Assembly: GCA_031550915.1 (NCBI GenBank) | Contig: JAVBOF010000058.1 | Location: forward strand, 1 to 16,452 | Direction of reading: 5' to 3' | DNA from: JAVBOF01 sp031550915 | GTDB taxonomy: Bacteria; Bacillota; Clostridia; Christensenellales; MGBC116941 | DNA length: 16,452 nt | In this document: one piece after another, positions 14,153 to 16,452 of the stretch | Layout: every line of letters begins with the position of its first letter | Position numbering within the stretch: position 1 is the first letter of the stretch | Made by a program: the position numbers and the translations under genes | Notes under the pieces: model-generated | The model's database searches: none | What the model was told of the DNA's origin: nothing | What the model saw: the letters and a program-made list of their open reading frames with translations, nothing else

Positions 14153-15337
14153 ATGAATAAGGTCAAATCCGGAACAATCGTATTGCTATTGACGCTAAGC
14201 CTGTATTTTTTGATAATGTCGGAATCGCTATCTACTACCGTTATCGGCCCCCTTATCCCCGCTTTTATCAATGATTTTGGACTTAATGTATCACAAGGCG
14301 GGCTGGTAACACTCTTTCAAGGTATCGGAGGCATGGCCGGCGTTATCATTGGATACTTTTTAACGAGCAAATTTGCCCGGCAAAACCTTATAATAACGCT
14401 ATATGCATTATATTGCATTACCTATATGGTCATGTCGTTCTCAGGGGTATATATACTCATGCTGATACTCTTTTTTGTGGTTGCGGGCAGTACCAGGATG
14501 ATGGAGATAAGCCTCAACGCGTATGTTTCCGATCTTAACCCCACACGAAGAGGCCTTACTATAAATCTCTTGCATGGTTTTTTCGGTATCGGCGCTTTGG
14601 CGGGGCCGTTGCTTTCTGCGGCATTCATATCTGCAGGAACGCAATGGCATTTCGTATTCCGTCTGTTGAGCATCTGCTGCGCCGTTTTTCTGCTGTTTTT
14701 CATAGTAATGCAGAAGACGTCCTCGATAACGGATATGCCTGTTAGCAAAGATGAACCGATAAGCGTGTTTATTCTAATGAAAAAACCCGAGGTGCTGAAA
14801 TTCTGTTTTTTGCAGATGCTTTTTGCAGGTCTCGCATTTGGCGTTTCGGCATGGCTGCCTACATATATGATTAACGAATTTGATATTCAAAGCGTTGTAA
14901 CGGGGTTGCCCGTCGCAGCTTTTTGGATAGGGGTAATCGTTTTCCGCGTAGGTTATTCCTTATTTGCCGGCAGGTTCGCAACGCGCAGGATCTTTGTATT
15001 TTTTGCCCTGTGTGCCGGTGTGATCTTTGCTGTCGCGGTTTTTATAAACCATCCGATCGTTTATATTATATCCTTTGTGTTGATTGGCTTTCTTTGCAGC
15101 CCCATCGTTCCGCTATCCATTGCGGAGCTTGTCAGCCGGTACCCGAAGAATGCCGGTACCGTCAGCGCTCTGATATTTTTCTTTTTGGCTGCCGGACAAA
15201 TGCTTTTACCTTGGTTAATCGGAATAGTTGCGGATCACGTTAATTTCTATGCGGTGGTAGTCCTGCTGGCTATAATACCGTTTGCGATCGCGCTGCTAAG
15301 TTCAAGACTTCCCAAAGGAAAGGAGCCTTTGCACTAA
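14153..15337 (+). CDS. MFS family transporter
   Basis: A 394-residue membrane protein with the two six-helix halves of the major facilitator superfamily. The loop after helix 2 contains the basic stretch TSKFARQN. The N-terminal half has a conserved-looking segment NLLHGFFGIGALAGPLLSAA. A cytoplasmic central loop near 185-205 (QKTSSITDMPVSKDEP) separates the halves. The C-terminus ends in SSRLPKGKEPLH. The start at 14153 has AAGGAG 6 bases upstream. It is monocistronic and converges on the cyclase gene, with the stop codons overlapping. The substrate is not clear; sugar or drug transport are both possible. Confidence 0.9.
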   Translation: MNKVKSGTIVLLLTLSLYFLIMSESLSTTVIGPLIPAFINDFGLNVSQGGLVTLFQGIGGMAGVIIGYFLTSKFARQNLIITLYALYCITYMVMSFSGVYILMLILFFVVAGSTRMMEISLNAYVSDLNPTRRGLTINLLHGFFGIGALAGPLLSAAFISAGTQWHFVFRLLSICCAVFLLFFIVMQKTSSITDMPVSKDEPISVFILMKKPEVLKFCFLQMLFAGLAFGVSAWLPTYMINEFDIQSVVTGLPVAAFWIGVIVFRVGYSLFAGRFATRRIFVFFALCAGVIFAVAVFINHPIVYIISFVLIGFLCSPIVPLSIAELVSRYPKNAGTVSALIFFFLAAGQMLLPWLIGIVADHVNFYAVVVLLAIIPFAIALLSSRLPKGKEPLH

Positions 15338-15966
15338 AAAGAGAAGTTCTTTATCAATATTGCTCTTGCAGGCGCCGCTTCGGCGCCTTTTATTTTCAAA
15401 GGCGGCGCAACAAGAAGATATTCGCCGTCTTCAACATCTTTTAACCGCAGCCCTTCAAGTATAACGATCCCTGCATTCAGCAGAGTTTTGTGCGTTTCAT
15501 GCGCCGGCTGTGCGCGCTCTATTCCGAGTGCGTCTGTACCAATACCCTTTATCTTCCTTTGTGCGAGGTATGCCGCACCGTCCCTATCGAGGTAGATGAA
15601 ATTGGATTCCAGTATATCTTCAAGCGAATTTCTACTTTTTAGCAATATGAAATCGCCTTCTTCAATTCCCTTATCCTGCAGGTCTTCTATCCCTATCCTT
15701 TCTTTGCTCTTTGTGCATGAAACGACTTTACATTTGGTTATGAATCTATCTAAAGTTATTTTATCTATAGTTTGGCCGCCTGCTACGAAATGCAACGGGC
15801 TGTCTATATGTGTGCCGGTATGCAGATTCATATCGATCTTAGATTCGAAAAAATCGCCTTTATTATAATCGCTTGTCTGTGAAACAACGGGCTTTTTCGA
15901 ATCCATACCTTTATACACCTTCATATCCGCGGATATATCCATGGATATATCAAAATATTCTATCAT
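15334..15966 (-). CDS. cyclase / kynurenine-formamidase-family metal-dependent hydrolase
   Basis: A 210-residue protein of the cyclase family (PF04199-type), which includes metal-dependent arylformamidases and isatin hydrolases. The metal-binding motif HTGTHIDSPLHF (49-60) is intact, with His49, His53, Asp55 and His59. The later family segments GIGTDALGIE (141-150), HETHK (156-160) and VILEGLRL (168-175) follow. The start at 15966 is preferred to the in-frame ATG at 15978 because it overlaps the zwf stop as ATGA, has GGTGGG just upstream and begins at the family's usual IEYFDIS. No tryptophan-pathway gene is nearby, so the substrate is open. Coupling to zwf suggests it is expressed with the pentose-phosphate entry step. 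The 3' end shares 4 bases with the MFS gene and contains that gene's terminator. Confidence 0.88.
   Translation of the reverse strand: MIEYFDISMDISADMKVYKGMDSKKPVVSQTSDYNKGDFFESKIDMNLHTGTHIDSPLHFVAGGQTIDKITLDRFITKCKVVSCTKSKERIGIEDLQDKGIEEGDFILLKSRNSLEDILESNFIYLDRDGAAYLAQRKIKGIGTDALGIERAQPAHETHKTLLNAGIVILEGLRLKDVEDGEYLLVAPPLKIKGAEAAPARAILIKNFSF
15370..15394 (+). terminator. Rho-independent terminator of the MFS gene, inside the cyclase coding end
   Basis: AGGCGCCG (15370-15377) and CGGCGCCT (15381-15388) form an 8-bp GC-rich stem with a 3-base loop, followed by TTTATTTT. It lies 33 bases after the MFS stop. The same DNA, read on the other strand, codes for the KGAEAAPAR segment of the cyclase. 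Confidence 0.75.
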
Positions 15967-16452
15967 ACATCCCACCATTTTCTACCATCCCTTGCCAACA
16001 ATTCGTGAGCCCTTACCGGCCCAGTGCTGCCGGCAGCATAGTTGGGGAACTGGAATTTGTCCTTTACCCTGTGCTTGATTATCTTATCCGCAAAGATCCA
16101 TGATGCTTCAACGGCGTCCCATCTTGTAAACAGCGCGGCGTCCCCTCTTAAAGCGTCATACAAGAGTCTTTCATATGCTTCCGGCGAGTTGCCTTTTGAA
16201 TAGCTTTCACCGCTTGTATCCATCTTTGTTGTTATTATCTCGCTCTGTTTTTGCATATCCTTCGTATTGAATTGAAAGAATACGCCTACGTTTGGTTGTA
16301 TCCGGATAACCAGAAGGTTTGGTTCCTGGACTTGGCCATCTCCGAAATATAATATATTGGGCAGTGTTTTGAACTGGATGACTATCTGGCCGTATGCATA
16401 CGGAAACCTTTTGCCTGTTCTTATATAGAAAGGAGTACCCGACCAGCGAAAG
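15963..16452 (-). CDS. zwf: glucose-6-phosphate 1-dehydrogenase, C-terminal part
   Basis: The last 162 residues of the NADP-dependent enzyme that oxidises glucose 6-phosphate to 6-phosphogluconolactone, the entry to the oxidative pentose-phosphate pathway. The frame is open to the window edge, well beyond the internal ATG at 16256. It begins FRWSGTPFYIRTGKRFPYAY, a strong family signature, then VIRIQPNVGVFFQFNTK. The C-terminal domain shows PEAYERLLYDALRGDAALFT, then RWDAVEASWIF, then YAAGSTGP and LLARDGRKWW. The nucleotide-binding and catalytic N-terminal parts are outside the window. The stop TGA overlaps the start of the cyclase gene (ATGA), so the two are translationally coupled. Confidence 0.95.
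   Translation of the reverse strand, partial: FRWSGTPFYIRTGKRFPYAYGQIVIQFKTLPNILYFGDGQVQEPNLLVIRIQPNVGVFFQFNTKDMQKQSEIITTKMDTSGESYSKGNSPEAYERLLYDALRGDAALFTRWDAVEASWIFADKIIKHRVKDKFQFPNYAAGSTGPVRAHELLARDGRKWWDV

Noticed and set aside
15966..15978. Alternative cyclase start at 15978
   Set aside because: It adds only MVGC, has a less well placed ribosome binding site and loses the ATGA coupling arrangement.
1..16452. CRISPR arrays, tRNA/rRNA genes, insertion sequences, phage or toxin-antitoxin genes
   Set aside because: I looked on both strands and found no spaced direct repeats, RNA-gene signatures, transposase motifs or paired small genes that would support any of these.

Overview
The window looks like chromosomal DNA of an anaerobic Clostridia-type Firmicute. 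The grounds are a CD1871A-like CLEC mini-protein next to a NapH-like polyferredoxin, a YtrA-type GntR/ABC operon, a lipoprotein sugar-binding protein with an Ala-Ser-Glu-Pro linker, strong AGGAGG-type ribosome binding sites and several extended -10 promoters. No rRNA, tRNA, CRISPR array, transposase or prophage gene was recognised. TGA works as a normal stop codon in most of the genes that use it.

Left part (1-5320): the edge of a surface-polysaccharide locus. It holds the start of a DegT-family sugar aminotransferase interrupted by an in-frame TGA. Next is a very large protein joining a methyltransferase, a coiled coil and two GT2 glycosyltransferase domains. Divergent from that is a GHMP kinase of the D-glycero-D-manno-heptose-7-phosphate kinase type. 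The spacers here are AT-rich and contain short protein-like remnants, which suggests a locus undergoing turnover.

Middle part (5474-9664, all on the minus strand): a two-gene unit of a 55-residue CXXC membrane mini-protein and a membrane polyferredoxin; a GntR(YtrA-like)-ATPase-permease operon with a 28-bp palindromic operator placed just after its -10 box; and an unrecognised seven-helix membrane protein with its own terminator and promoter.

Right part (9665-16452): a complete sugar ABC importer (double ATPase with a TTG start, RbsC-like permease, lipoprotein binding protein) behind a 430-bp leader rich in dyad symmetry and closed by a perfect terminator. Then come an MFS transporter and, converging on it, a cyclase/formamidase-family hydrolase translationally coupled to the end of glucose-6-phosphate dehydrogenase (zwf). 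The MFS terminator lies inside the coding end of the hydrolase gene.

Most of the gene content is familiar. The points that deserve a second look are the broken aminotransferase, the tripartite glycan enzyme, the 55-residue CLEC protein and its ferredoxin partner, the YtrA-like operator, the unusual ABC signature motif, the seven-helix orphan and the shared DNA at the MFS/cyclase junction.
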